Both the position numbers and the translations under genes were made by a program. Of a stretch of DNA of 64,000 nt, positions 9,394-18,039 are shown one piece after another. The notes under the pieces are model-generated. The model worked only from the letters and a program-made list of their open reading frames with translations, did not search any database and was not told where the DNA came from. The stretch is from Terrisporobacter othiniensis (GTDB taxonomy: Bacteria; Bacillota; Clostridia; Peptostreptococcales; Peptostreptococcaceae): contig NZ_JWHR01000038.1 of the NCBI RefSeq assembly GCF_000808015.1, positions 44,066 to 108,065 on the forward strand, given 5' to 3'. Every line of letters starts with the position of its first letter. Position 1 is the stretch's first letter.

Positions 9394-9664
9394 AAAACTA
9401 TATACAAAAAAGCTATGATAGAGAAAAGTATTATAATTTAACTTAGGAAAGAGAAAAATACATTTGCTGTGAGTATTTACTAAGTATTTATAAGAAGTTC
9501 ACTCTGGAGCATTAAAGCTGAACAGAAATCAGTAGGCTTTAACGTTGAACGCGTTAAGTTTGTTTGAGTGGTTTATTAATATTTTTATTATATTATTAAA
9601 CTACTAGGGTGGTACCGCGAATTACAGTCTTTCGTCCCTAGATAGGGATGAAGGGCTTTTTTTA
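9394..9664 (+). promoter_or_regulatory. T-box leader, phenylalanine-specific (specifier UUC)
   Basis: The T-box sequence AGGGTGGTACCGCGA is at 9606-9620. The specifier TTC at 9498-9500, followed by A, lies in GAAG-TTC-A and leads into CTCTGGAGC. The UGGU bulge predicts a tRNA 3' end ACCA. Uncharged tRNA-Phe should switch on pheS and pheT. Confidence 0.94.
9626..9664 (+). terminator. T-box attenuator terminator before pheS
   Basis: A 14-bp stem (9626-9639 with 9644-9657), AGAT loop and a run of T. Confidence 0.9.
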
Positions 9665-9706
9665 TTACTTATTTTTAAATTAAATATCATGAAAGGGTGA
9701 AAAAAA

Positions 9707-10726
9707 GTGAAAGAACAATTAATAAGCTTAAAAGAAAGAGCTTTAAGTGAAATTAAAGTATCTTCTTCAATGGAAGAGTTAGATAGCCTTAGAGTAAAGT
9801 ACTCTGGGAAAAAAGGCGAACTTACTGCAATATTAAAAGGCATGGGTAAATTATCTGCTGAGGAAAGACCGGAAATAGGGAAAATAGCCAATGAAGTAAG
9901 AGAAGCTATAGAAAATGAAATAAACATAAAAAAAGAAGAAATTAAGAAAATAGAGTTAAACAAAAAGTTAGCTGAAGAAGTAATAGATGTTACTATGCCA
10001 GGAAAAACTTTTAAAGTTGGAAAAAGACATCCAATAACTCAAATAATAGATGAAGTAACTGAAATATTTATGGGAATAGGATTCTCTGTGGCAGAAGGTC
10101 CAGAAGTTGAGACAGTTGAAAATAACTTCGATGCACTAAATGCTCCTAAGAATCATCCATCAAGAGATATGTCAGATACATTCTACTTCAATGATGAATT
10201 ATTACTTAGAACTCAAACATCTCCAGTTCAAGTTAGAACAATGAAAAATGAAGAATTGCCAATAAGAATAATATCTCCAGGTAGATGTTTTAGAAACGAC
10301 TCATTAGACGCAACACATTCACCAATGTTCCACCAAATAGAAGGGTTAGTAGTTGGTAAAGATATAACTATGGCTCAATTTAAAGGAACTTTAGAATTAT
10401 TTGTTAAGAAGTTATTTGGAGAAAATACAAGAACTAAATTTAGACCACATAACTTCCCATTCACTGAGCCAAGTGCAGAAATAGATGTTACTTGTTTCAA
10501 ATGTGGAGGAGAAGGATGTCCAATGTGTAAAGGTGAAGGTTGGATAGAAATACTTGGTTCAGGTATGGTTCATCCAAACGTACTTAGAAATTGTGGAATA
10601 GATCCAGAAGTTTATAGTGGATTTGCTTTCGGTATGGGTGTTGAAAGACTTGCAATGCTTAAATACGAAATAGATGATATAAGACTATTAGTTGAAAATG
10701 ATATGAGATTTTTAGATCAATTCTAA
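9707..10726 (+). CDS. pheS: Phenylalanyl-tRNA synthetase alpha subunit
   Basis: The catalytic subunit of the alpha2-beta2 enzyme, 339 residues. An N-terminal coiled-coil tRNA-binding arm (about 1-85) is followed by the class II core, with the motif 2 region [16 protein letters not shown] and motif 3 [11 protein letters not shown] four-cysteine element ([12 protein letters not shown]) interrupts the core, as in many bacterial PheS. The start is GTG 9707, 8-10 nt after GAAAGGGTG. It is coupled to pheT, 18 nt downstream, and regulated by the phenylalanine T-box. Confidence 0.98.
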   Translation: MKEQLISLKERALSEIKVSSSMEELDSLRVKYSGKKGELTAILKGMGKLSAEERPEIGKIANEVREAIENEINIKKEEIKKIELNKKLAEEVIDVTMPGKTFKVGKRHPITQIIDEVTEIFMGIGFSVAEGPEVETVENNFDALNAPKNHPSRDMSDTFYFNDELLLRTQTSPVQVRTMKNEELPIRIISPGRCFRNDSLDATHSPMFHQIEGLVVGKDITMAQFKGTLELFVKKLFGENTRTKFRPHNFPFTEPSAEIDVTCFKCGGEGCPMCKGEGWIEILGSGMVHPNVLRNCGIDPEVYSGFAFGMGVERLAMLKYEIDDIRLLVENDMRFLDQF

Positions 10727-10744
10727 TAAAAGGAGGAAGAAAAA

Positions 10745-13138
10745 ATGTTAGTACCTGTAAAATGGATAAGAGATTACGTTAATATAGATATGGATACAGT
10801 TGAATTTGCTGATAAAATGACTATGACTGGAACAAAAGTTGAAACAATAGAATTTTTAGGCAAAGAAATAAGTAATGTTGTAGTAGGTCAAATAAAAGAA
10901 ATAACACAACATCCAAATGCTGATAAGCTTGTAGTTTGTCAAGTAAATGTGGGTGAAGAAGAGCTTGTACAAATTTGTACGGGAGCTAAAAATGTTTCTG
11001 AAGGTGACTATATACCAGTTGCCAAAGTTAACTCTACATTACCTGGAGGAATAAAAATCAAAAAGGGTAAATTAAGAGGAGAAGCATCTCACGGGATGTT
11101 ATGTGGCGCTGAAGAACTAGGAATAGATGAAAACTTTGTGAATGAAAGAAGTAAAGGTGGAATATATATCTTAAATGATATGGAAAACTTAGTGATAGGG
11201 CAAGATATAAAAGAATTCCTAGGATTAAATGATGCAGTAATAGACTTTGAATTAACTGCAAATAGACCAGATTGTAGATCAATGATAGGTATAGCTAGAG
11301 AAGCAGCAGTTACTATAGGAGAAAAAATAAACTACCCAGAGATAGAAGTCAAAGCTTGTGATGAAGATATAGACTTTGAAGTAAAAGTTGAAAGTCCAGA
11401 GCTTTGCCCAAGATACGGAGCAAGAATAGTAAAAGATGTTAAAATAGGGCCATCACCATACTGGATGCAAAGAAGACTTATAGAAGCTGGTGTTAGGCCA
11501 ATAAATAATATAGTTGATATAACAAACTTCGTAATGTTAGAACAAGGTCAGCCATTACATGCATTTGACTTAAATGAACTTACAACTGGAAAAATAGTTG
11601 TAAGAAATGCAGTAGAAGGTGAAAAATTCACTACTTTAGATGAAGTCGAAAGAACTCTAGATAAAGATATGCTTGTTATAACTGATGGAGAAAAACCAGT
11701 TGCTATAGCAGGGGTAATGGGTGGTTTAAACTCAGGAATAAAAGATGATACTACAGCGGTATTATTTGAAGGAGCAGCATTCAATGCAGATAGCATAAGA
11801 GCTACTTCTAAAAAATTAGGTCTTAGAACAGAAGCATCTGGAAGATATGAAAAAGGTGTTTGTACAGAACTTTCAATAACAGGTGTTGAAAGAGCTTGCC
11901 AATTAGTAGAAATGTTAGGTGCTGGTAGAGTTTTAAGAGGAACTGTGGAAGATTATCCAGTTAAACAAGAAGCTCAAACTTTAACTGTTAATCCATCAAG
12001 AATAATAAAAAATATAGGAATAGATCTATCATTAGACGGATTTGTAAAAATATTAGAAGACTTAGAATTCAAATGTGATTTAAAATCTGCTGATGAAGTA
12101 GTGATAGAAGTTCCAACATTTAGATTAGATATAGAGCAAGAAGCTGATATATATGAAGAAATAGCTAGAATATATGGATTTGAGAATATACCATCTGAGC
12201 AATTAGAAGGAAATGCAACAGCTGGTGTTAAAACTCCACAGCAAAAATTCATGGATAAAATAAAAGATACTGCTACAAGTATAGGGTTATATGAAATATT
12301 AACATACTCATTTGTAAGTCCAAAAACTTTAGATAAAATAAAATTACCTGCAGATGATAAGAAAAGAGATTATATTACATTAATTAACCCACTTGGAGAA
12401 GACACATCAGTTATGAGAACTACAATGATGCCAAGTATGTTAAATGTATTATATACAAATATATCTCGTAAAGTTGAAAGTGGTTTAGCATTTGAATGTG
12501 GTCATACATTTACTCCACAAGAAGGATTACCAATAGAAACTAATCACTTATGTGTAGGTATGTACGGTAAAGATGTAGACTTCTTCGTGTTAAAAGGTGC
12601 ACTGGAAACAATATTAGATGCTGTAGGATTCCAAAACTACGAAATAATACCAGAAACTAATAATACTACATTCCATCCAGGAAGATGTGCTACAATAAAG
12701 TATAATAATATATATATAGGTACTTTCGGAGAAGTTCATCCAGAGGTTATAGATAACTACAACTTAGGACAAAGAGTATATCTTGCTGAGTTAGATTTAG
12801 ATTTAATATTTGAAAACTCAGATAGAACTATAATATACAATCCATTGCCAAAATATCCATCAACTTCTAGAGATATAGCTCTTTTAGTTAAAGATGATGT
12901 TATAGTAAAACAAATAGAAGATATAATAAAATCTAATGGAGAAGATATATTAGAGAGTTATAAATTATTCGATGTATATAAAGGTTCACAAATAGCTGAC
13001 GGATATAAATCAATAGCATACTCTATAATATATAGAAGTAAAGATAAAACTCTAACAGATGAGGATGTAAATAAAGTACACCATAATATAATAAGAGAGT
13101 TAGAAGAAAAGCTAGATGCTAAATTAAGATCAAACTAA
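10745..13138 (+). CDS. pheT: Phenylalanyl-tRNA synthetase beta subunit
   Basis: A 797-residue beta subunit of full bacterial length. Domains in order: EMAP-type tRNA-binding domain (about 39-150), B3/B4 editing domain (about 210-380), B5 domain (about 405-475), the inactive synthetase-like core, and the C-terminal FDX-ACB anticodon-binding domain (about 705-797). It needs PheS for activity. AAAGGAGGA precedes the ATG. zapA follows after 27 nt with no terminator between. Confidence 0.98.
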   Translation: MLVPVKWIRDYVNIDMDTVEFADKMTMTGTKVETIEFLGKEISNVVVGQIKEITQHPNADKLVVCQVNVGEEELVQICTGAKNVSEGDYIPVAKVNSTLPGGIKIKKGKLRGEASHGMLCGAEELGIDENFVNERSKGGIYILNDMENLVIGQDIKEFLGLNDAVIDFELTANRPDCRSMIGIAREAAVTIGEKINYPEIEVKACDEDIDFEVKVESPELCPRYGARIVKDVKIGPSPYWMQRRLIEAGVRPINNIVDITNFVMLEQGQPLHAFDLNELTTGKIVVRNAVEGEKFTTLDEVERTLDKDMLVITDGEKPVAIAGVMGGLNSGIKDDTTAVLFEGAAFNADSIRATSKKLGLRTEASGRYEKGVCTELSITGVERACQLVEMLGAGRVLRGTVEDYPVKQEAQTLTVNPSRIIKNIGIDLSLDGFVKILEDLEFKCDLKSADEVVIEVPTFRLDIEQEADIYEEIARIYGFENIPSEQLEGNATAGVKTPQQKFMDKIKDTATSIGLYEILTYSFVSPKTLDKIKLPADDKKRDYITLINPLGEDTSVMRTTMMPSMLNVLYTNISRKVESGLAFECGHTFTPQEGLPIETNHLCVGMYGKDVDFFVLKGALETILDAVGFQNYEIIPETNNTTFHPGRCATIKYNNIYIGTFGEVHPEVIDNYNLGQRVYLAELDLDLIFENSDRTIIYNPLPKYPSTSRDIALLVKDDVIVKQIEDIIKSNGEDILESYKLFDVYKGSQIADGYKSIAYSIIYRSKDKTLTDEDVNKVHHNIIRELEEKLDAKLRSN

Positions 13139-13165
13139 CTCATCTTTGATAGGGGGATTAGTGAG

Positions 13166-13762
13166 ATGAATAAGGTAGTTGTGAGGATTTTGGGTTCTGA
13201 ATATAATATTGTTGGTAAAAATCCAGAACAGATGAAAAATGTAGCAAGGTACGTAGATGGAGAAATGAATAAGATTAAAGAAGGCAATCCAAAACTAAGT
13301 TCACTTGCTACAACTATAGTTGCATGTTTAAATATTGCTAATGAGTTATTTGATTGTTGCCACGAAAATGAAGAACTACACAATGAGGTTGAATCATTAA
13401 AAGAAGGAATGAGTAGACCGAATGAAGAAGTTCAAGGAGAAGTTCAAAAGGTTATTAACGAATTAGAGCAAAAAGATCTAGAGATAATAGACAAAGATTA
13501 TCGAATAGAAGAACTTGATGAACAAATGAAAAAACAAAATGAAAAAATAGAAAATCTAAGCAAATCTACTGAAGAAATGAAGTTAGAACTAGAAAAATAT
13601 ATAGCTGAAATTAAAAGTTTAAAAGAAGAAGCTGAAGAAGCTAAACAAAGAGCGAAAGCAGCAGAAAGTATAGCATCACAGTGGCAAAATAAAGCTTATG
13701 ATTTTCAGTTAAAATATGCAGAACTAGAAAATCAGTTGAAAAATAGAAAAAGTACTCTATAA
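13166..13762 (+). CDS. zapA: Cell division protein ZapA with extended coiled coil
   Basis: ZapA binds FtsZ and bundles protofilaments at the division ring. The N-terminal ZapA domain (about 1-85; opening with a short beta strand VVVRILGSEYNIVG) is followed by about 110 residues of charged coiled coil (Glu/Lys-rich, about 90-195). Bacillus and E. coli ZapA are only 85-110 residues, so this clostridial form carries a long extra coil. It sits directly behind pheT, a neighbourhood also seen in Bacillus. Confidence 0.88.
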   Translation: MNKVVVRILGSEYNIVGKNPEQMKNVARYVDGEMNKIKEGNPKLSSLATTIVACLNIANELFDCCHENEELHNEVESLKEGMSRPNEEVQGEVQKVINELEQKDLEIIDKDYRIEELDEQMKKQNEKIENLSKSTEEMKLELEKYIAEIKSLKEEAEEAKQRAKAAESIASQWQNKAYDFQLKYAELENQLKNRKSTL

Positions 13763-13774
13763 AGAAAATAATGG

Positions 13775-13814
13775 GGGTGTTTCAAAGGATTATAAACTTT
13801 TGAAACACCCTTTT
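13775..13814 (+). terminator. Terminator after zapA
   Basis: Arms 13775-13786 and 13799-13810 (GGGTGTTTCAAA with TTTGAAACACCC), followed by TTTT. Confidence 0.8.
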
Positions 13815-13836
13815 GACTTAAGAGCGGAGGTATAAT

Positions 13837-16248
13837 ATGAAAGAAGTTGAACTATTAGCCCCAGTTGGCTCTTTTGAATCATTGAAGGCAGCTGTACAAA
13901 ATGGAGCTAATGCAGTTTACCTTGGAGGTAAAGATTTTAGTGCAAGAGCATCTGCCAATAATTTTGATAGAGAAGAGTTAAAAGAAGCTGTAAGATACGC
14001 ACATATTAGGGGCGTAAGAGTTTTTGTTACAACAAATACTCTTATAAAGCAAAGTGAATTAGAAGGTTTTATCGAGTATGTAAAGTTTTTATATGATATA
14101 AATATTGATGCATTAATATTACAAGATATAGGTGCAGCAATGACAATAAAAAAACTACTTCCAGATTTTGAGTTACATGCTAGTACACAAATGGTTGCAC
14201 ATTCTTTAGAAGATGTAAAGTACTTGGAAGGGATAGGTTTTGATAGAGTAGTACTTGCTAGAGAATTAAATGTGGAAGAAATTAAACATATTTGTGACAA
14301 TACTAATGTTGATATAGAGGTATTCGTTCATGGAGCACTATGTGTTTGTTATTCTGGTCAATGCTTAATGAGTAGTATGATAGGAAACAGGTCAGGAAAC
14401 AGAGGAAGATGTGCTCAACCTTGTAGACAAAGATATACAATGATTGATATTAATACAGGAGAAGAAGTAGCTTCTGATGGAGATTATTTGCTTAGTACAA
14501 GGGACTTAAATGCTATAGAAGAAATAAACCAAATCATTGATGCTGGGGTTCATTCTCTTAAAATCGAAGGAAGGATGAAAAAGCCTGAGTATGTAGCAAC
14601 TGTAATAGGTAGCTACAGAGATGCCGTTGATGATTATTTAAGAACTAAAAAAGTTAATGTATCTCATGATATAATGACTGATTTATATACTATTTTTAAT
14701 AGAAAATTCACAAAGGGTCTTTTACTTGGAGAAGTAGGGGAAGATGTAATGAACTCTCAAGTACCAAATAACCAAGGGTTATATATAGGAAAAGTATTAG
14801 ACTATAATAAAAAAGCAAAAAGATTGAAAATAGTATTGGAAGAGAACCTAAAAAAAGGCGATGGAATAAACTTAGGTGGCGGAGTTATTGGAAGAATCAT
14901 AAAAGGTAAGGAAATCACTGATATTGGATACAAAGGCGAGATTATAGAAATAGATTTTATTGGTGAAGCTAGAAGAAATCAAATGATATTCAAAACTTCC
15001 GATACTCAATTAATGGATAAAGTACAAAGTACATTTAAACAAGACAAAGAACTGGCAAAAAGTTTTATTGATGGAGAAATAAGTTTAAGATTAGGACAAA
15101 ATCCTATAATTAAATTTAAAGATTTAAATGGTAACGAAGCTGAAGTTGTTGGCGACTTTGTTATAGAAAAAGCTTTAAAAGTACCAATGAGTAAAGAAAA
15201 AATAGAAACACAATTGAAAAAACTAGGAAATACTCCTTACGAATTAAGAAATCTGAAGATAGATTTAGATGAAGGGATAAGTTTACCAATTAGTGTAATT
15301 AATCAAATTAGAAGAGAATGTATTGATAATCTAAGTGAAAAAAGAATAGATATTAAAGATAGAAAATATAAAAATGAAAAAATAAGTTATAACCCACAAA
15401 AAGCTATTAGGCCGAAAGATAAAAAGATTAGAGTCAAAGTTAAAAACTTAGATCAATTGAGAGAAGTGGTAAACTTTGAAATAGATGCTATTTATTATGA
15501 AGATGCATCAACTATTGAAGGTGCCATAGAAATAGGAAAAGAAAATAATAAAAAAGTAATTTACTCAGCACCTAGGATTATTAGAAATAAAGAATATAAT
15601 AAGCTGAATAAAATTAAAGCTTTAAATGAAGATACTATTCAGATTGGAACTTTAGGATCAATAAATTTCTTTAAAAATAAAAACTTCTGCATAGATTATT
15701 ATTTAAATTCATTTAACAGCGAAACTATAAATCATTTTAAAAAAGAAGGAGCTACTTCTCTTTGTATTTCTCAAGAACTTAATATGAATGAGATAGAAGA
15801 TACTCTAACTTATACTGATTTAGATGTAGAAAGTGTAGTTTATGGATTTGCACCAATGATGATAAGTGAATATTGTCCTATGGGAGTAATTGTTAGAAAC
15901 TGTAAAAAGGACAAAAGATGCAAAGAATGTAATGAAAGTAAATATGCTCTGAAAGATTTTAAGGGTGAAGAATATAGATTATCACAAGACTTATTCTGTA
16001 GAACTACTATATATAATTCAAAACCAACTTGTGTATTAGATAACCTAGAAGAATTAAATAACATTGGTATAAATATATTTAGATTAGATTTTACTGGAGA
16101 AAATAAAAGTGAAATAAGAGAAATCATGGAGGCTTATACTGAAGTTATTAACAATGATTTTAGACTAGGGAATAAGTCGAGTAAATTATATAAAAAGTTA
16201 GGCGAAAAAGGTGTAACAACAGCTCATTTCTATAAAGGTGTAGAATAA
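13837..16248 (+). CDS. Long U32-family protein (RlhA/YrrO-like, collagenase-type)
   Basis: An 803-residue member of the U32 peptidase superfamily. The N-terminal U32 domain begins ELLAPVGSFESLKAAVQNGA and carries the conserved cysteine cluster (CVCYSGQC ... GRCAQPCRQRY, about 168-200). A middle domain (about 330-440) and a diverged C-terminal half with a second cysteine group (CPMG..CKKDKRCKECNESK, about 685-710) follow. E. coli RlhA of this long class introduces 5-hydroxycytidine into 23S rRNA; others are annotated as collagenase-like proteases. RNA modification is the better guess, but is inference. It stands alone between two terminators. Confidence 0.85.
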   Translation: MKEVELLAPVGSFESLKAAVQNGANAVYLGGKDFSARASANNFDREELKEAVRYAHIRGVRVFVTTNTLIKQSELEGFIEYVKFLYDINIDALILQDIGAAMTIKKLLPDFELHASTQMVAHSLEDVKYLEGIGFDRVVLARELNVEEIKHICDNTNVDIEVFVHGALCVCYSGQCLMSSMIGNRSGNRGRCAQPCRQRYTMIDINTGEEVASDGDYLLSTRDLNAIEEINQIIDAGVHSLKIEGRMKKPEYVATVIGSYRDAVDDYLRTKKVNVSHDIMTDLYTIFNRKFTKGLLLGEVGEDVMNSQVPNNQGLYIGKVLDYNKKAKRLKIVLEENLKKGDGINLGGGVIGRIIKGKEITDIGYKGEIIEIDFIGEARRNQMIFKTSDTQLMDKVQSTFKQDKELAKSFIDGEISLRLGQNPIIKFKDLNGNEAEVVGDFVIEKALKVPMSKEKIETQLKKLGNTPYELRNLKIDLDEGISLPISVINQIRRECIDNLSEKRIDIKDRKYKNEKISYNPQKAIRPKDKKIRVKVKNLDQLREVVNFEIDAIYYEDASTIEGAIEIGKENNKKVIYSAPRIIRNKEYNKLNKIKALNEDTIQIGTLGSINFFKNKNFCIDYYLNSFNSETINHFKKEGATSLCISQELNMNEIEDTLTYTDLDVESVVYGFAPMMISEYCPMGVIVRNCKKDKRCKECNESKYALKDFKGEEYRLSQDLFCRTTIYNSKPTCVLDNLEELNNIGINIFRLDFTGENKSEIREIMEAYTEVINNDFRLGNKSSKLYKKLGEKGVTTAHFYKGVE

Positions 16249-16261
16249 TTTACTATAAATA

Positions 16262-16303
16262 AAAAAGTACTAAAGGATTAATTTTCCTCTAGTACTTTTT
16301 TAT
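16262..16303. terminator. Terminator between the U32 gene and pepD
   Basis: AAAAAGTACTA pairs with TAGTACTTTTT around an AGGA/TCCT inner stem. T-runs on both strands allow use by both convergent genes. Confidence 0.8.
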
Positions 16304-16364
16304 TGTATATAAACTAATATGTCTCGACAATACGTTGATTAAAGCAATATGAGCGAGTCAAATT

Positions 16365-17816
16365 TTAGTATTGATTCATAGATGCTAAAACTTCAAGTAA
16401 AAACTCATAAACATTTTTAACAGAAGGTATACTTAAATGTTCATTTGGAGTATGAACTTCAAACATATCTGGTCCCATAGATATTGCTTCTGCACCGTTC
16501 ATTTTATCAAGTAATAAACCACATTCAAGTCCTGCATGTATAGCAGTTATAATTGGTTTTTTACCTGTTAATTTTTCATAAACATCAACACATATATGTT
16601 CTAATTTAGAATTTTTTACATATTCCCAAGCTGGATATCCATCAGTGTTTTCAAAGTTAGCCCCAACTGAATCAGCAAGTAACTTTGTTTTATTGTTTAT
16701 GTTTTCTCTTAAAGTAGCAACAGAGCTTCTTACGGCGCTTTCGAAAGACATTTTATCTTCTGATGTTTTAACAACACCTAAGTTAGTAGAACTTTCTACT
16801 AAACCTTCTATATCCATACTTTGTGTTTGTATTCCGTTTGGAATTAAGTTAAGTAATAATAGAGCTTTAGACTTACAATCGTCAGCAAGAGCCTTGTCAG
16901 CAGTAGTTTCTTCAACTATAACTTTAAGACCAGGATCAGTAGTGCTAAATTCATGTTTTAATATTTCTTCTATTCTAGATACACTAGCTTTAAGAGCATC
17001 AACTTGATTTTTATCAACTACAACTTTTGCCTCACACTCACGAGGAATTGCATTGTTTTTAGATCCACCGTTAACTTCTACTAAATCATAATCAATATCA
17101 AGTAAATTTAATATTCTACCCATTACAACATTTGAGTTAGCTCTTTGTTTAACTATATCCATACCTGAGTGTCCACCAAGTAAACCTTTTACTTCAACTA
17201 AAAGAGCTTGTTTATTTTCATCAACAGATTTATATGTAAGTGGTAAAGTAACATAAGCTCTATTTCCACCAGCACAACTTACTAATAAATAACCTTCTTC
17301 TTCAGAGTCTAAGTTAATTATATATTTTCCTTTTAATATGCCACCATCTAATCCATTAGCACCAGTCATACCAGCTTCTTCGTTAGAAGTTATTAATACT
17401 TCTAAAGATGGATGAGCTAAATCATTTGAAGCAAGTACAGCAAGACCCATAGCAACAGCTATACCATTATCTGCCCCTAATGTAGTACCGTTTGCATAAA
17501 TCATATCATCTATAATTCTAAGGTCAATTGGATCCTTTTCAAAGTCGTGATCTGAATCTTTGTTTTTTTCACAAACCATATCCATATGACCTTGCAGTAT
17601 AACACCAGGACAGTTCTCATAACCTTCAGTTGCAGGCTTTCTTATTAATATATTTAAGTGTTCATCTTGGATTACTTCTAAGCCTAAATCCTTGGCAAAC
17701 TTATATAAGAAATTACTTATTTCTTTTTCATTGCCTGAACCCCTAGGTATTTGAGATATTTCTTCAAAATACTTAAACACTAATGATGGATTTAAATCCT
17801 TTAATACATTTTTCAT
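16365..17816 (-). CDS. pepD: Aminoacyl-histidine dipeptidase (PepD, M20 family)
   Basis: A cytosolic metallopeptidase splitting Xaa-His and other dipeptides, 483 residues. Visible M20C features are QGHMDMVCEKN (metal-binding His and Asp), GADNGIAVA (bridging Asp), and TSNEEAGMTGA (catalytic and metal Glu); a dimerisation or lid domain lies in the middle. It is monocistronic, on the minus strand, with GGGAGTTTATT upstream of its start. Its role is nutrition from peptides, fitting an amino-acid-fermenting clostridium. Confidence 0.94.
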   Translation of the reverse strand: MKNVLKDLNPSLVFKYFEEISQIPRGSGNEKEISNFLYKFAKDLGLEVIQDEHLNILIRKPATEGYENCPGVILQGHMDMVCEKNKDSDHDFEKDPIDLRIIDDMIYANGTTLGADNGIAVAMGLAVLASNDLAHPSLEVLITSNEEAGMTGANGLDGGILKGKYIINLDSEEEGYLLVSCAGGNRAYVTLPLTYKSVDENKQALLVEVKGLLGGHSGMDIVKQRANSNVVMGRILNLLDIDYDLVEVNGGSKNNAIPRECEAKVVVDKNQVDALKASVSRIEEILKHEFSTTDPGLKVIVEETTADKALADDCKSKALLLLNLIPNGIQTQSMDIEGLVESSTNLGVVKTSEDKMSFESAVRSSVATLRENINNKTKLLADSVGANFENTDGYPAWEYVKNSKLEHICVDVYEKLTGKKPIITAIHAGLECGLLLDKMNGAEAISMGPDMFEVHTPNEHLSIPSVKNVYEFLLEVLASMNQY

Positions 17817-18039
17817 AATAAACTCCCTTTCTTTTGAATCGATTAAAATTTAATTTTAAGTTAATAATGTAAATAACTTAGATATACTAAATAAAAGCTG
17901 TATTATATGTTAAAATATAATATGCTAATGTATAATATTATTTAGTCTACTAGTATTATAATACATTTTCGAAAAAAAAAACTAAATAGTAGAAATTATA
18001 TACTAAATTTGAATAAATAGATAAAAAAGAGGAGGAAGT

